Shown piece after piece: positions 54,574 to 64,000 of a stretch of 64,000 nt of DNA. Location: positions 1,426,001-1,490,000 of the forward strand of contig JAMDYG010000001.1 of the NCBI GenBank assembly GCA_024160085.1, written 5' to 3'. Position 1 is the first letter of the stretch. The number at the start of each line of letters is the position of its first letter. The notes under the pieces were generated by a model, which had not been told where the DNA came from, searched no databases, and saw only the letters and a list, made by a program, of their open reading frames with translations. A program made the translations under genes and the position numbers. Source of the DNA: Serratia symbiotica (GTDB taxonomy: Bacteria; Pseudomonadota; Gammaproteobacteria; Enterobacterales; Enterobacteriaceae).

Positions 54574-57285
54574 TTACTTGTGCAGACGGCCATGGCATTG
54601 TTTGAATTTTTTGCCGGAACCACAAAGGCAAGGATCGTTGCGGCCAACTTTGCATTCAGCGATCAACGGTACGTTAGCAACATTAGTGACCAACGTGTTC
54701 TCTTCGTAATGGCTGATCCGTTGCTGCTGCTCCAGACGCTCAGCTTCTTCACGGCGCTGCTGCTCAAGCGACTCAACTTCTTCCGGCATCTGCATCAGCA
54801 CCTTGCTTAGCACACTGATCACTTCGTATTTCAGCGATTCCAGCATGGTAGCAAACATGTTGAAGGATTCGCGCTTGTACTCTTGCTTAGGATCCTTCTG
54901 TGCATAACCACGCAGGTGAATGCCTTGACGCAGATAGTCCATCGCCGCTAGGTGCTCTTTCCATAGGGAATCCAGCGTTTGAAGCATCATGCCCTTCTCG
55001 AAGTTGCGCATCATCTCGCTGGTAATTACGTCTTCCTTGTGCAAATACTGTTGCTTAACATTCTCCAGGATACGCTCACAGAGCGTTTCTTCGTGTAGCT
55101 CAGGCTCTTTGTTCAGCCATTCGGCGATGGGCATTTCTAGGTAGAAATCGTTTTTCAGGCGTTCTTCCAACCCTTGAATATCCCACTCTTCTTCCAACGA
55201 TTGCGGTGTGATGTAGTTATCAATGGTGCTCTTGAATACGTCCTCACGGATGCTGGCGATGGTTTCACTAACGTCAGACACATCCAGCAGTTCGTTACGC
55301 TGGCTGTAGATGGCGCGGCGCTGATCGTTGGCGATATTGTCATATTCCAGCAGTTGCTTACGGATATCAAAGTTGCGGCTTTCCACTTTACGCTGGGCAT
55401 TGGCGATCGCTTTGGTCACCCATGGGTGTTCAATCGCTTCTCCATCTTTCATGCCCAGTTTGCGCATCATGCCAGAAACGCGATCCGACGCAAAGATGCG
55501 CATCAGGGCATCTTCCATCGATAGGTAAAAACGGGATGAGCCTACATCACCTTGACGGCCAGAACGGCCACGTAGCTGGTTATCGATACGGCGTGATTCA
55601 TGGCGCTCGGTGCCTATAATGTGCAGGCCACCCGCTGCCAGTACCGCATCGTGACGTACTTGCCAGGCATCCTTGATGGCAGCGATTTGCTCTTTGGTCG
55701 GTTTTTCCAACTGAGCAACTTCCGCCTGCCAATTGCCGCCTAATACAATATCAGTGCCACGACCCGCCATGTTAGTGGCGATGGTTACCGCGCCGCTCTG
55801 ACCGGCCTGTGCCACGATATCCGCTTCCATAGCATGGAATTTAGCGTTAAGTACTTTGTGGTCGATGCCTGCTTTGGTAAGTTCGCGGGAGACCACCTCA
55901 GATTTTTCGATCGAGATGGTCCCCACCAACACCGGCTGGCCGTTAGCGGTGCGCTTGCGGATATCATCAATGATCGCGCCAATCTTCTCCATCTCGGTCA
56001 AGTAAACCAGATCCGGCATGTCTTTACGGATCATTGGACGGTTGGTTGGCACTACAATGGTATCTAGCCTGTAGATAGAGCTAAATTCAAAGGCTTCGGT
56101 GTCGGCAGTACCGGTCATGCCCGCTAGCTTTTCGTATAGGCGGAAGTAGTTCTGAAAGGTGATGGCGGCCAGTGTCTGGTTCTCATTCTGGATCGCTACG
56201 CCCTCTTTGGCTTCCACCGCTTGGTGCAGGCCATCTGACCAGCGGCGGCCCTGTATGGTGCGGCCAGTGTGTTCATCAACGATGATCACTTCCCCGTCTT
56301 TAACGATGTAGTCAACATCGCGTTTGAACAACACATGGGCGCGTAGCGCGGCGGTGACATGGTGCATCAGCATGATGTTGGTCGGAGAGTACAGTGACTC
56401 GCCTGCTTCCATAATGCTAGCTTCTACCAGCATTTCTTCGATCAAAATCAGGCCACGTTCGGTCAGGTGCACCTGACGCGCTTTTTCATCCACTGAGAAG
56501 TGACCTTCGCCCTGGAAGGAATCAGAGTCTTCTTTTTCCTGACGGATCAGTTTAGGGATCAGTGTGTTAACTCTGATATACATCTTAGAGCTATCTTCAG
56601 CAGGCCCGGAGATAATCAGCGGGGTGCGCGCTTCATCGATCAGGATAGAATCCACCTCATCCACCAGTGCATAGTGCAATTCGCGCTGAACCCGTTCTTC
56701 GGGGATAAACGCCATGTTGTCACGCAGGTAGTCAAAGCCGTATTCGTTGTTAGTGCCATAGGTGATATCTGCGGCATAAGCTTCGCGCTTGGCCGGTGCC
56801 GATATGCCAGGCAAGTTGATGCCAATGCTCAGGCCGAGAAATTCGAACAACGGGCGGTTGTTTTCGGCGTCACGTTGCGCCAGATAATCGTTGACGGTCA
56901 CCACATGCACACCGCGACCACCCAGGGCATTCAAATAGGCAGGCAGGGTGGCGGTCAGGGTTTTACCTTCACCGGTACGCATCTCAGCAATACAGCGGTC
57001 GTTCAGCACCATACCGCCCAACAGTTGTACATCGAAGTGACGCATACCGAATACACGCTTACTCGCCTCACGTACTACGGCAAACGCTTCCGGGATCAGG
57101 TTTTCCAACACCTCGCCTTTTTCCAGACGCACGCGGAATTCGTTGGTTTTGGCTCTCAGTTCATCATCGGACAATTTCTCTATGTCCGGTTCCCTCTGGT
57201 TGATCTGCTCAACCACTTTGCGCATGCGGCGTAGCGTACGATCGTTATGGCTACCAAAAACTTTGGTCAATAATTTTACTAACAT
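54574..57285 (-). CDS. secA: preprotein translocase ATPase SecA
   Basis: A 903-residue intact ATPase that drives proteins through SecYEG. I use ATG 57285 ([20 protein letters not shown]), the standard enterobacterial start, not the ATG seven codons upstream. The Walker [13 protein letters not shown] and the Walker B/DEAD-type [20 protein letters not shown] are present, then the preprotein cross-linking domain, IRA motifs ([15 protein letters not shown]) and the C-terminal zinc finger [20 protein letters not shown] ending HGRLHK. It is next to the broken secM, so normal SecM-mediated control of secA translation is lost. Confidence 0.98.
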   Translation of the reverse strand: MLVKLLTKVFGSHNDRTLRRMRKVVEQINQREPDIEKLSDDELRAKTNEFRVRLEKGEVLENLIPEAFAVVREASKRVFGMRHFDVQLLGGMVLNDRCIAEMRTGEGKTLTATLPAYLNALGGRGVHVVTVNDYLAQRDAENNRPLFEFLGLSIGINLPGISAPAKREAYAADITYGTNNEYGFDYLRDNMAFIPEERVQRELHYALVDEVDSILIDEARTPLIISGPAEDSSKMYIRVNTLIPKLIRQEKEDSDSFQGEGHFSVDEKARQVHLTERGLILIEEMLVEASIMEAGESLYSPTNIMLMHHVTAALRAHVLFKRDVDYIVKDGEVIIVDEHTGRTIQGRRWSDGLHQAVEAKEGVAIQNENQTLAAITFQNYFRLYEKLAGMTGTADTEAFEFSSIYRLDTIVVPTNRPMIRKDMPDLVYLTEMEKIGAIIDDIRKRTANGQPVLVGTISIEKSEVVSRELTKAGIDHKVLNAKFHAMEADIVAQAGQSGAVTIATNMAGRGTDIVLGGNWQAEVAQLEKPTKEQIAAIKDAWQVRHDAVLAAGGLHIIGTERHESRRIDNQLRGRSGRQGDVGSSRFYLSMEDALMRIFASDRVSGMMRKLGMKDGEAIEHPWVTKAIANAQRKVESRNFDIRKQLLEYDNIANDQRRAIYSQRNELLDVSDVSETIASIREDVFKSTIDNYITPQSLEEEWDIQGLEERLKNDFYLEMPIAEWLNKEPELHEETLCERILENVKQQYLHKEDVITSEMMRNFEKGMMLQTLDSLWKEHLAAMDYLRQGIHLRGYAQKDPKQEYKRESFNMFATMLESLKYEVISVLSKVLMQMPEEVESLEQQRREEAERLEQQQRISHYEENTLVTNVANVPLIAECKVGRNDPCLCGSGKKFKQCHGRLHK

Positions 57286-57367
57286 GATGTTTAATATCTC
57301 TGTCATGACAGCCCAAAGTGGCCATCAACTTGCTGTATTTGGTGTTTTTGTAGCCCAATGGGCAAAG

Positions 57368-57903
57368 TTAGCCGAGAACGCCAGGCCCGGCGCGAATGCC
57401 CAGCACCTACGCCAGCCACAGTCTGGTTTTATGCAGGGCCAGTGCGGGCACAGCACGTTATAATGAATGTAACGAATGATGGGCGGCGGCTTCGGTTCAT
57501 GTGTCAACAACGCGTTGAGGGTGGAAAGTAGCGCCAACTGTGCCACCTGTGACGGAGGTTCCACCGCTTCAGTTTCGTTTTCCAGCCCCCGCATGTACAC
57601 CGTCTGCAGTGCCAATGCGAAAGAAAGGTGACAAATAATGGTACTTAGCGCATGCTGGTGCCGATAGTCAATGCTGAATACCAGGCGGCTGCGTGCTTCC
57701 TGCAACAGCAACAGTCTGTTATAAGCACCGCTGGCTGAGTTTTGCCGATTAAAGCTAGAGGAGGTATTCGGCAGCGCAGCCGTATCGATCTTGCCTGCTA
57801 AGCTTGAAGGTATGCCAAGCGCGGCTGCAACCATTCCTAACAGGAGATGTGGCCAGAAATAACGTCTGCCAAATTGTCGCCAACGATTTAGAATACCGAT
57901 TAC
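57368..57903 (-). pseudogene. secM: SecM secretion monitor, stop inside the arrest motif
   Basis: SecM controls secA translation by stalling on its own arrest peptide when secretion fails. The reading starts near 57903 ([20 protein letters not shown]; the start codon looks lost, GTA) with the signal-type helix [17 protein letters not shown], later [20 protein letters not shown]. The family tail is still visible in another frame as RLWLA, TAG (57407-57409), [12 protein letters not shown] ending at 57368. Compared with the E. coli WISQAQGIRAGP motif, the stop replaces the glutamine at the fourth position. The upstream frame also shifts at about 57450, so the arrest peptide cannot be made. Confidence 0.9.
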
Positions 57904-57928
57904 GAGATTACAATCCGCCGGAGCCATT

Positions 57929-58441
57929 ATGCGTGATAGCCGTCCACAATTATTAGATGTCCTTGTCCTGTTCGACGACGCCCTCACCGCAGACAAAGCA
58001 CCGCTGCATAACGTCCAGCAACACGCGCTGGCACTGCTCAAGCTTAACCGTGTAGTGAAGAGCTTGTTACCAGCTCAACTACATCTTTGGTGCCGTGTCG
58101 CGAACGTCCGACAAGGTATTTTAGTGTTAGAAGCGGCAAATGCCAGTTGGATGATGCGCTTGCGCTACGAACAATCCATGTTGCTCTCTACACTACGAGC
58201 GCAAATTCTACCATCATTGTCGTCAATCGACATTAGGATTAATCCAGGCTTGATGGCGAATGGGGAGCATCGGGTTAAAAATACGCAGCAAGCCGCACCA
58301 TTACGACGTCATCTGAGCCAAGAAAGCGCTAGGGCAGTAATGGGATTAGCGAACCACAGCACGGAGAAGCTGCGCAAGATATTGGAACAACTGGCCGCAT
58401 TGGCCGGAGAGAGTACCAAGGTAACCCGTCATGATAAGTAG
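57929..58441 (+). CDS. DUF721 (DciA-like) domain protein
   Basis: A 170-residue intact protein with [20 protein letters not shown] at the start and a central DUF721 domain: [60 protein letters not shown] and IDIRINPG, with a basic C-terminal tail. The DUF721 family includes DciA, a loader of the replicative helicase in many bacteria lacking DnaC; the role of the enterobacterial member beside secM is unclear to me. ATG 57929 is 25 bp from the secM reading start on the opposite strand, so the divergent promoters must overlap coding sequence. No lesion is visible. Confidence 0.8.
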   Translation: MRDSRPQLLDVLVLFDDALTADKAPLHNVQQHALALLKLNRVVKSLLPAQLHLWCRVANVRQGILVLEAANASWMMRLRYEQSMLLSTLRAQILPSLSSIDIRINPGLMANGEHRVKNTQQAAPLRRHLSQESARAVMGLANHSTEKLRKILEQLAALAGESTKVTRHDK

Positions 58442-58565
58442 CCAACGACACGGTATTGGTCCTACAAAACTACCCACAGCCAATATCCACCTTATCAGAG
58501 GCCTAAATTGCCAGGCTCTCGCGAGTCAGTGACCACTGCTGCCGGGGTATCCCAACAACGGCGAT

Positions 58566-59483
58566 TTACGCCAATACAGTGGACGGTGCCTTGAATGCCA
58601 ACGGCATTTCCGCTTCATCCTGGAAGGTGACATATTCCCACGCTTCCTGCCTGGCCAACACGGCCTGCAACAGTTTGTTGTTCAACGCATGGCCTGACTT
58701 GTACGCGGTAAACGCACCAATGATGTTGTGGCCGCACATGAATAAGTCGCCGATAGCATCCAGCATTTTGTGACGTACAAATTCATCTTCGAAACGCAGG
58801 CCGTCTTCGTTCAGTACGCGGTAATCATCCACCACGATGGCACAGTCGAAGCTGCCGCCCAAGGCCAAACCGCGAGACTGGAGATATTCAATATCACGCA
58901 TGAAACCAAAGGTACGCGCACGGCTGATTTGACGCACAAACGAGTCGGCCGAAAAATCAAGGAGATAACGTTGCGCACTGGCGTCGATAGCCGGGTGGTT
59001 AAAGTCAATAGTGAAATCTAGACGGAACCCGTTATGCGCAGATAGCTCGGCCCACTTGTCGCGATCTTCAACACGCACGCGGTCTTTAAGACGTAGGAAT
59101 TTCTTTGCGCAGTTTAGTTCTTCAATGCCAGCATCCAGTAACAGGAATACAAACGGACTGGCGCTGCCATCCATGATGGGGATTTCGGCGGCGTCAACAT
59201 CAATGATAATATTGTCGATGCCAAGCCCTGCCAATGCAGCGTTAAGGTGTTCAACGGTAGAGATACGCACATCATGCTCATTCACCAGACAAGTACAAAA
59301 CATGGTATCACGCACGGATTTTGCATCAGCCGGAAAATCAACCGGTGGATTCAAGTTAGTGCGACGATAGATGACCCCGGTATTCGCCGGCGCGGGGCGC
59401 ATTGTCAGCGTAACTTTCTTGCCGGTATGCAAACCGACGCCTGTCGCCTGAACAATACGTTTTAATGTTTTTTGTTTGATCAT
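58566..59483 (-). CDS. lpxC: UDP-3-O-acyl-N-acetylglucosamine deacetylase LpxC
   Basis: A 305-residue intact zinc enzyme for the committed step of lipid A synthesis. ATG 59483 gives [20 protein letters not shown]; an ATG five codons upstream is also in frame but not conserved. Zinc ligands are the His in [12 protein letters not shown] and the HxxxD in [12 protein letters not shown], and the catalytic His is in [12 protein letters not shown]. Length equals E. coli LpxC. It follows ftsZ on the same strand (gap about 100 bp) and precedes secM, the usual order. Its survival means lipid A is still made. Confidence 0.97.
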   Translation of the reverse strand: MIKQKTLKRIVQATGVGLHTGKKVTLTMRPAPANTGVIYRRTNLNPPVDFPADAKSVRDTMFCTCLVNEHDVRISTVEHLNAALAGLGIDNIIIDVDAAEIPIMDGSASPFVFLLLDAGIEELNCAKKFLRLKDRVRVEDRDKWAELSAHNGFRLDFTIDFNHPAIDASAQRYLLDFSADSFVRQISRARTFGFMRDIEYLQSRGLALGGSFDCAIVVDDYRVLNEDGLRFEDEFVRHKMLDAIGDLFMCGHNIIGAFTAYKSGHALNNKLLQAVLARQEAWEYVTFQDEAEMPLAFKAPSTVLA

Positions 59484-59585
59484 CGTCTTATCTCGCAATG
59501 TTATCCATCCTACCGATTAAGCCTATAGCATAGCCAGCAGAATAGTTTAGCACAAAGAGCGGAGGCTCCAAAATTTCAGGATATT

Positions 59586-60737
59586 CTAATCTGCCTGCTT
59601 ACGCAGGAAGGCGGGAATATCAAGATAGTCTGGCTCTTTATTCGGCTGCATAGCTTGATCGCTAACTACCTTGGCCGGTTTCACTTCCTGTGGCAATGGT
59701 GACATGCTGTGCTGCTGATAGCGATGATCCAACACGGGCTGACTGGCCAGTTTGTTGGTCACCAGGGTGATTTCAGGACGTTTGTCCATACCGATACCCG
59801 TTGCCACCACGGTGACACGCAGTTCATCGTTCATCTCCGGATCCAGCGAAGTACCGATAACCACAGTGGCGTTATCGGAAGCGAAGGCACGAATGGTGTT
59901 ACCCACGGTTTCGAACTCATCCAAACGCAGATCGAAGCCAGCCGTGATGTTGACCAACACGCCGCGAGCGCCAGACAAGTCGATATCTTCTAGCAGTGGG
60001 CTGGAGATCGCCATTTCGGCTGCTTCTTCAGCACGGTCTTCACCGCGGGTAATACCGGAACCCATCATCGCGTAGCCCATTTCGGACATTACGGTACGTA
60101 CATCAGCAAAGTCGACGTTCATCAGACCTGGGCGGGTAATCAGTTCGGCGATCCCCTGCACCGCACCTTTCAGCACGTCGTTGGCCGCGCAGAATGCGTC
60201 TAACAGGGAAATGCCACGACCCAAAACTTTCAATAGTTTATCGTTCGGGATGGTGATCAGGGAGTCCACATGTTTAGACAATTCGGCGATGCCCTGCTCG
60301 GCAAATGCCATACGTTTCTTGCCTTCAAAATTGAACGGCTTGGTCACCACGGCCACGGTTAGAATACCCAGATCCTTAGCCACTTCAGCCAACACTGGTG
60401 CTGCACCAGTCCCCGTACCGCCACCCATACCCGCTGCGATGAACACCATATCTGCGCCATCCAGTGCGGTGCGCAGAGCTTCACGATCCTCTTCTGCTGA
60501 ATTACGGCCAACCTCCGGGTTCGCACCCGCCCCCAGACCTTTGGTGATAGCACTGCCAATCTGGATAGTTTGGCCAACTGCCGTTTTACGAAGCGCCTGA
60601 GCATCTGTATTAACGGCAAAGAATTCAACACCTTCGATTTGCTCGCGCACCATGTGTTCAACGGCGTTGCCACCGCCACCGCCGACGCCGATGACTTTAA
60701 TCACCGCGTCATTGGTTAGTTCCATTGGTTTAAACAT
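59586..60737 (-). CDS. ftsZ: cell division protein FtsZ
   Basis: A 383-residue intact tubulin-like GTPase forming the division ring. ATG 60737 reads [20 protein letters not shown]. The GTP-binding signature [11 protein letters not shown] is in [20 protein letters not shown], and the catalytic T7 loop [15 protein letters not shown] is present. The C-terminal peptide for FtsA/ZipA binding, [14 protein letters not shown], is complete. Length equals E. coli FtsZ. It lies 75 bp after ftsA. Confidence 0.99.
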   Translation of the reverse strand: MFKPMELTNDAVIKVIGVGGGGGNAVEHMVREQIEGVEFFAVNTDAQALRKTAVGQTIQIGSAITKGLGAGANPEVGRNSAEEDREALRTALDGADMVFIAAGMGGGTGTGAAPVLAEVAKDLGILTVAVVTKPFNFEGKKRMAFAEQGIAELSKHVDSLITIPNDKLLKVLGRGISLLDAFCAANDVLKGAVQGIAELITRPGLMNVDFADVRTVMSEMGYAMMGSGITRGEDRAEEAAEMAISSPLLEDIDLSGARGVLVNITAGFDLRLDEFETVGNTIRAFASDNATVVIGTSLDPEMNDELRVTVVATGIGMDKRPEITLVTNKLASQPVLDHRYQQHSMSPLPQEVKPAKVVSDQAMQPNKEPDYLDIPAFLRKQAD

Positions 60738-60811
60738 AGTTTCTCTCCGTTTTCTACCTGTCGCTGCAAGATCATAAAAAGATGGCTCAGCATGATCTCT
60801 TTGTTAAGACA

Positions 60812-62068
60812 TTAAAATTCTTTTCTCAGCCAGCTATTGATGCGTTTAAACCAATTGCCCACCGAGGCGCGTTTTTCTACCTCTGCCTCACTATTCATGT
60901 GACATTCTTTTCCATAGTGCAGCAGACCTACCGCCGTAGAGTAGTAAGGCTCCTGTGCATAATCAGTTAGACCTGTGATATTCAAGGGTTGACCAACGCG
61001 TACCTGGGTGTGGAACACCCGTTGCGCACAGGCTGCCAAGCCATCAATTTGGGCGGCACCGCCGGTCAGCACAATACCAGCTGCCAGATGATGCTTCACC
61101 CCTTGCTGATGCAATTGCTCCTGCAACTGCAAAATTTCATCATTAACCAGATTCAATAATTCGGTGTAGCGTGGCTCGATGACTTCAGCCAGTGTCTGTC
61201 TTTGCAGACTGCGCGGAGGACGCCCCCCAACACTAGGCACCTCTACACTCTCATCCTTGCTCACAACCGACCCAAGCGCACAGCCGTGCCGAACTTTGAT
61301 AGCCTCCGCATCGGTCGGTGGTGTGCCAAAGGCGTAGGCAATATCACTGGTGACCACGTTCCCGGCGTAGGGGATCACTTTGGTGTGGCGTAGCGCACCA
61401 CCGGTGTATACCGCTATATCCATGGTGCTGCCCCCGATGTCCACTACACAGACACCAAGTTCGCGCTCATCTTCAGTCAGTACCGCATAGCTGGCAGCCA
61501 GACCGGCAAAAATAAGTTGGTCAACTTTCAAACCACAACGTTCTACGGCTTTGACAATGTTCTTCGCCATATCATTATGGCAGGTGATCAGGTGCACCTT
61601 GGCCTGCATGCGTACACCAGACAGCCCGACCGGGTTCTTGATGCCTTCCTGATAGTCGATGGCGTATTCCTGAGGGATCACATGCAAGATGCGGTGTTCG
61701 TCGCGGACACGCACCGATTTAGCGGTATGCACCACGTTTTCTACATCTTCCTGAGTCACTTCCTCTTCTGAGATAGGAACCATCCCTATTTCGTTCTGGC
61801 AACTGATATGTTTTCCCGATAACGAGAGGTAAACTGAAGAAATTTGGCAATCCGCCATCAGTTCGGCCTGATCAATAGCGCGCTGTACACACTTCACTAC
61901 CGACTCCAGATCGTTGACGCCGCCCTTATCCATACCGCGCGACGGGCAACCTCCTACCCCGATAATATTGACCATGCCATCGGGCAGAATTTCTCCCACC
62001 AGTGCAGAGACTTTTGCAGTCCCGATCTCTAGTCCAACTACCAGTTTTCTGTCCGTCGACTTGATCAT
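60812..62068 (-). CDS. ftsA: cell division protein FtsA
   Basis: A 418-residue intact actin-like membrane tether for FtsZ. ATG 62068 gives MIKSTDRKLVVGLEIGTAKV (phosphate-1 motif), VVDIGGSTMDIAVYTGGALR (phosphate-2) and IVLTGGAAQIDGL (adenosine motif), with the 1C subdomain near VYLSLSGKHISCQ. The C-terminal amphipathic membrane-targeting helix NWFKRINSWLRKEF is intact. Length is that of E. coli (420). It begins 2 bp after the ftsQ remnant stop and lies in the murC-ddlB-ftsQ-ftsA-ftsZ order. Confidence 0.98.
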   Translation of the reverse strand: MIKSTDRKLVVGLEIGTAKVSALVGEILPDGMVNIIGVGGCPSRGMDKGGVNDLESVVKCVQRAIDQAELMADCQISSVYLSLSGKHISCQNEIGMVPISEEEVTQEDVENVVHTAKSVRVRDEHRILHVIPQEYAIDYQEGIKNPVGLSGVRMQAKVHLITCHNDMAKNIVKAVERCGLKVDQLIFAGLAASYAVLTEDERELGVCVVDIGGSTMDIAVYTGGALRHTKVIPYAGNVVTSDIAYAFGTPPTDAEAIKVRHGCALGSVVSKDESVEVPSVGGRPPRSLQRQTLAEVIEPRYTELLNLVNDEILQLQEQLHQQGVKHHLAAGIVLTGGAAQIDGLAACAQRVFHTQVRVGQPLNITGLTDYAQEPYYSTAVGLLHYGKECHMNSEAEVEKRASVGNWFKRINSWLRKEF

Positions 62069-62070
62069 TG

Positions 62071-62917
62071 TTATTTTGCCTGTACCTGATTCTATTGCTG
62101 ATTACTGGTTTGCTGAGCCTCAACCGCTTGCGAGTCGATGAGCAACGGTGTCCAACCTACTGAGGCAACTAGATTCATAGCGTAAATCGATATAACTGAC
62201 GCTCTTACTTTCCGCCTGAGCCTGCTGCTACAATAGCGGATAAAGCTCGATAAACCGCTGTAGGCGACCTATGCGGTCATCACGCCCTAGTTCCAAGCGA
62301 GCGTTATTATCCAAAGCCAACTGCCAGGAATGGCTTGCGCTCATCACTATCCATTTTTAGCGTATATTTGCTGGCAGCTAACATGCCGCTCATGGCACGG
62401 TAACCATCAGCACCTCCTTTTAGCTACCTTCCTGGCCGTAGAGCAGCGGCAATGTCTGTTTGCTCACCCACTCTGTTGGTTCGCTGAACGATGTGCCATC
62501 AGCATCCACCCTATGCAAATCATTCCAACGCGCTACCGGCAAATACTCCACTATGTGGATTTTCAGTTCATCCGGCGATTGCTTACGCACGCTAATCTGC
62601 TTGATCCATGGCAGTCGCTCAATCTGCTGCTGGATGACATCGACATCCTGCGTCATAAACGTCCCTGGTGCGCCCAGTACCAGGATCGCCTAGCAGATAT
62701 CATCATTGGTGGTGTAGTCACGTTCCCCGGTTACTACCAGCCGCTTTCGCGGCTAGTGTCTGGCGTATTTCATCCAGCTAATCACCGTCCAACCGCTCCA
62801 TAGGAGCGTTCCTAGCAACAGCAGCAGGAAGATCATCCCCGTCAATTGGGTTCCATTGCTGCGGCGCGAGTTGCTTCCCACCTCGAGATCGTGCATATTC
62901 AGAGCTGCTTGCGGCAT
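62071..62917 (-). pseudogene. ftsQ: cell division protein FtsQ, nonsense and frameshifts
   Basis: FtsQ is a divisome membrane protein linking FtsB/FtsL to the ring. ATG 62917 reads MPQAALNMHDLEVG and a membrane helix (MIFLLLLLGTLLWSGWTVIS), KYARH then TAG, RKRLVVTGERDYTTNDDIC then TAG, and then the POTRA-like region [20 protein letters not shown] and [21 protein letters not shown] stop follows at about 62420, then shifts; later pieces ([49 protein letters not shown]) are scattered and end at 62071. At least five lesions are visible in a gene that is essential in E. coli. Confidence 0.93.
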
Positions 62918-62918
62918 A

Positions 62919-63839
62919 TCACTCGGCTAACGCCAAAATTCTCGTTACCAATTGCGAGAAGCTTAGTCCAAACTGGCGCGCTGCCATCGGTACCAGGCTA
63001 TTGTTGGTCATGCCGGGAGACGTATTCACCTCAATAAGATAGAAGCTGCCATCGCTATCCTGCATCAGGTCTATACGACCCCAGCTACGACAGTCCAGCG
63101 CGCGGTAGGCGCGTAGCGCCAGCGCTGCCATCTCGGCTTCTTGTTCTGCGCTTAGGCCGCTTGGGCAAAAGTACTGGGTATTACCAGAGATGTACTTGGC
63201 CTGATAATCGTAGAACCTACCTGCGGACTGAATGCGGATCGACGGCAGAACTTGATCGCCCAACATCGCCACGGTATATTCCGGGCCGCTCAGCCACTTT
63301 TCCACCAGCACTTCGTCGTCATAACGAAAAGCCTCTTGCAGCGCTGCCTCAAGTGTACTGCTTTCGCTAACCTTGCTCATACCAACGCTGGAGCCTTCGC
63401 GGCTCGGTTTGACGATAAACGGAAATCCTAGTGAGGCGAGGCGATCTAGTAGCGCTGCTTTTTCATCACCAGCGTACTGCTTACGATTTAGCGCCACATA
63501 AGGCGCTACCGGCAACTCTATCGACTGCCACAACATTTTGCTGCGCCATTTGTCCATGCCCAGCGCTGACGCCATCACGCCGCTGCCGGTATAAGGCAAT
63601 TCAAGTAACTCCAGCAGCCCCTGTATGGTGCCATCCTCACCGCCACGGCCATGCAGCGAGATAAATACTTTATTGAACCCCAGCGCTTTTAACTGGATCA
63701 CCGGGAAGTCACGCGGGTCAATACCATGGGCGTCGATACCGCCTTCTCGTAGCCCGCCTAATACGGCAGCACCGGATTGCAGTGAAATTTCACGTTCAGC
63801 GGAAGTGCCCCCTAGCAGTACAGCAACTTTATCAGCCAT
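62919..63839 (-). CDS. ddlB: D-alanine--D-alanine ligase B
   Basis: A 306-residue intact enzyme ligating two D-alanines for peptidoglycan precursors. It reads [20 protein letters not shown], then the ATP-grasp segments [50 protein letters not shown] and the magnesium-binding [20 protein letters not shown]. Length equals E. coli DdlB. Its start overlaps the murC stop by 8 bp, and its stop lies 2 bp beyond the ftsQ start in the usual tight arrangement. No lesion is visible. Confidence 0.98.
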   Translation of the reverse strand: MADKVAVLLGGTSAEREISLQSGAAVLGGLREGGIDAHGIDPRDFPVIQLKALGFNKVFISLHGRGGEDGTIQGLLELLELPYTGSGVMASALGMDKWRSKMLWQSIELPVAPYVALNRKQYAGDEKAALLDRLASLGFPFIVKPSREGSSVGMSKVSESSTLEAALQEAFRYDDEVLVEKWLSGPEYTVAMLGDQVLPSIRIQSAGRFYDYQAKYISGNTQYFCPSGLSAEQEAEMAALALRAYRALDCRSWGRIDLMQDSDGSFYLIEVNTSPGMTNNSLVPMAARQFGLSFSQLVTRILALAE

Positions 63840-64000
63840 GATATTCTTCCTCTTTTTTCTGTGGTTGCAATTTTACTTCAGCTAATTTTCTGGCGATTTT
63901 ACCCACGTTTCCAGCACCCTGCACCAGCACTAAATCATCTGCCTGTAACAGTTGTGCCAAGATTTCCGGCACGCTGTCAGCATCGGAAACCAAAATCGGG
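63832..64000 (-). CDS. murC: UDP-N-acetylmuramate--alanine ligase, C-terminal part (window edge)
   Basis: The last 55 codons read [20 protein letters not shown] then [20 protein letters not shown] and [15 protein letters not shown], the C-terminal end of MurC, which adds L-alanine to UDP-MurNAc. Its stop at 63832 overlaps the ddlB start, as in the dcw cluster. The rest of the gene lies beyond the window; the visible part has no lesion. Confidence 0.93.
   Translation of the reverse strand, partial: PILVSDADSVPEILAQLLQADDLVLVQGAGNVGKIARKLAEVKLQPQKKEEEYHG

Noticed and set aside
57325-58041. Long minus-strand open frame of 238 codons across the secM region
   Set aside because: Its first ~47 codons are antisense to the DUF721 gene, and its last codons are not the SecM C-terminus, whose conserved end lies in another frame. 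Only the middle part is SecM, so this is not a genuine new protein.
63161-63885. Plus-strand reading frames opposite ddlB
   Set aside because: They are antisense to an intact, well conserved ddlB and contain no recognisable family.

Overview
The window is a 64 kb piece of an enterobacterial chromosome in an advanced state of decay. Gene content, protein sequences and local gene orders (udk-dcd-asmA-yegH; moeA-moeB next to gsi; degP-dgt-mtnN; ppdD-hofB-hofC-guaC-coaE-zapD-yacG-mutT-secA-secM-lpxC-ftsZ-ftsA-ftsQ-ddlB-murC) are those of Enterobacterales and read most like Serratia. About two thirds of the recognisable genes carry stop codons, frameshifts, lost start codons or internal deletions, yet most remain in place and alignable by eye. 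That is the picture expected of a recently host-restricted insect symbiont such as Serratia symbiotica. The species name is my inference, not something read from the sequence.

Layout. 1-1.6 kb: dead GDP-mannose genes manB and manC (minus strand) behind a well preserved JUMPstart/ops element. 2.3-7.1 kb: intact yegH, asmA, dcd, udk. 7.2-8.3 kb: dead mrp; 8.5-10.5 kb: intact metG. 10.7-16.6 kb: dead yohJ, yohK, cdd, maeA and yeiB around an intact sanA. 16.7-17.3 kb: intact folE. 17.5-22.5 kb: a complete but dead glutathione/peptide ABC importer, gsiABCD. 22.9-26.6 kb: dead moeA, moeB, ybiT. 27-29.1 kb: truncated mqo abutting an IS3-family remnant. 29.2-34 kb: a dead chaperone-usher fimbrial operon, divergent from a dead EAL-domain gene and a dead LuxR-type regulator. 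36 kb: tail of dps and a dead ybiI. 37.2-38.3 kb: a degraded IS903-type element. 38.3-40.8 kb: a dead inverse autotransporter (invasin/intimin type) with a 71-bp tandem duplication. 41.4-42.8 kb: intact degP, then dead dgt, intact mtnN and erpA, dead hemL. 47.4-50.6 kb: tails of ampE and nadC, then dead type IV pilus genes ppdD, hofB, hofC, and dead guaC. 52.1-64 kb: the coaE to murC division and envelope cluster, in which coaE, yacG, secA, a DUF721 gene, lpxC, ftsZ, ftsA, ddlB and the visible part of murC are intact, while zapD, mutT, secM and ftsQ are broken.

How it fits together. What survives is core machinery: translation (metG), nucleotide supply (udk, dcd), CoA and folate (coaE, folE), Fe-S delivery (erpA), envelope assembly and quality control (lpxC, ddlB, murC, degP, asmA, secA), S-adenosylhomocysteine/methylthioadenosine recycling (mtnN) and division (ftsZ, ftsA). 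What is lost is surface display (fimbriae, adhesin, capsule sugar, type IV pilin), c-di-GMP control, molybdenum cofactor synthesis, importers, salvage enzymes, malate oxidation and accessory functions. I found no CRISPR array, rRNA or tRNA gene and no convincing undescribed defence or metabolic system. The most interesting signals are how individual functions were lost: a stop codon inside the SecM arrest peptide, broken ftsQ inside an otherwise live dcw cluster, broken mutT, and the loss of a whole fimbria plus its regulators.
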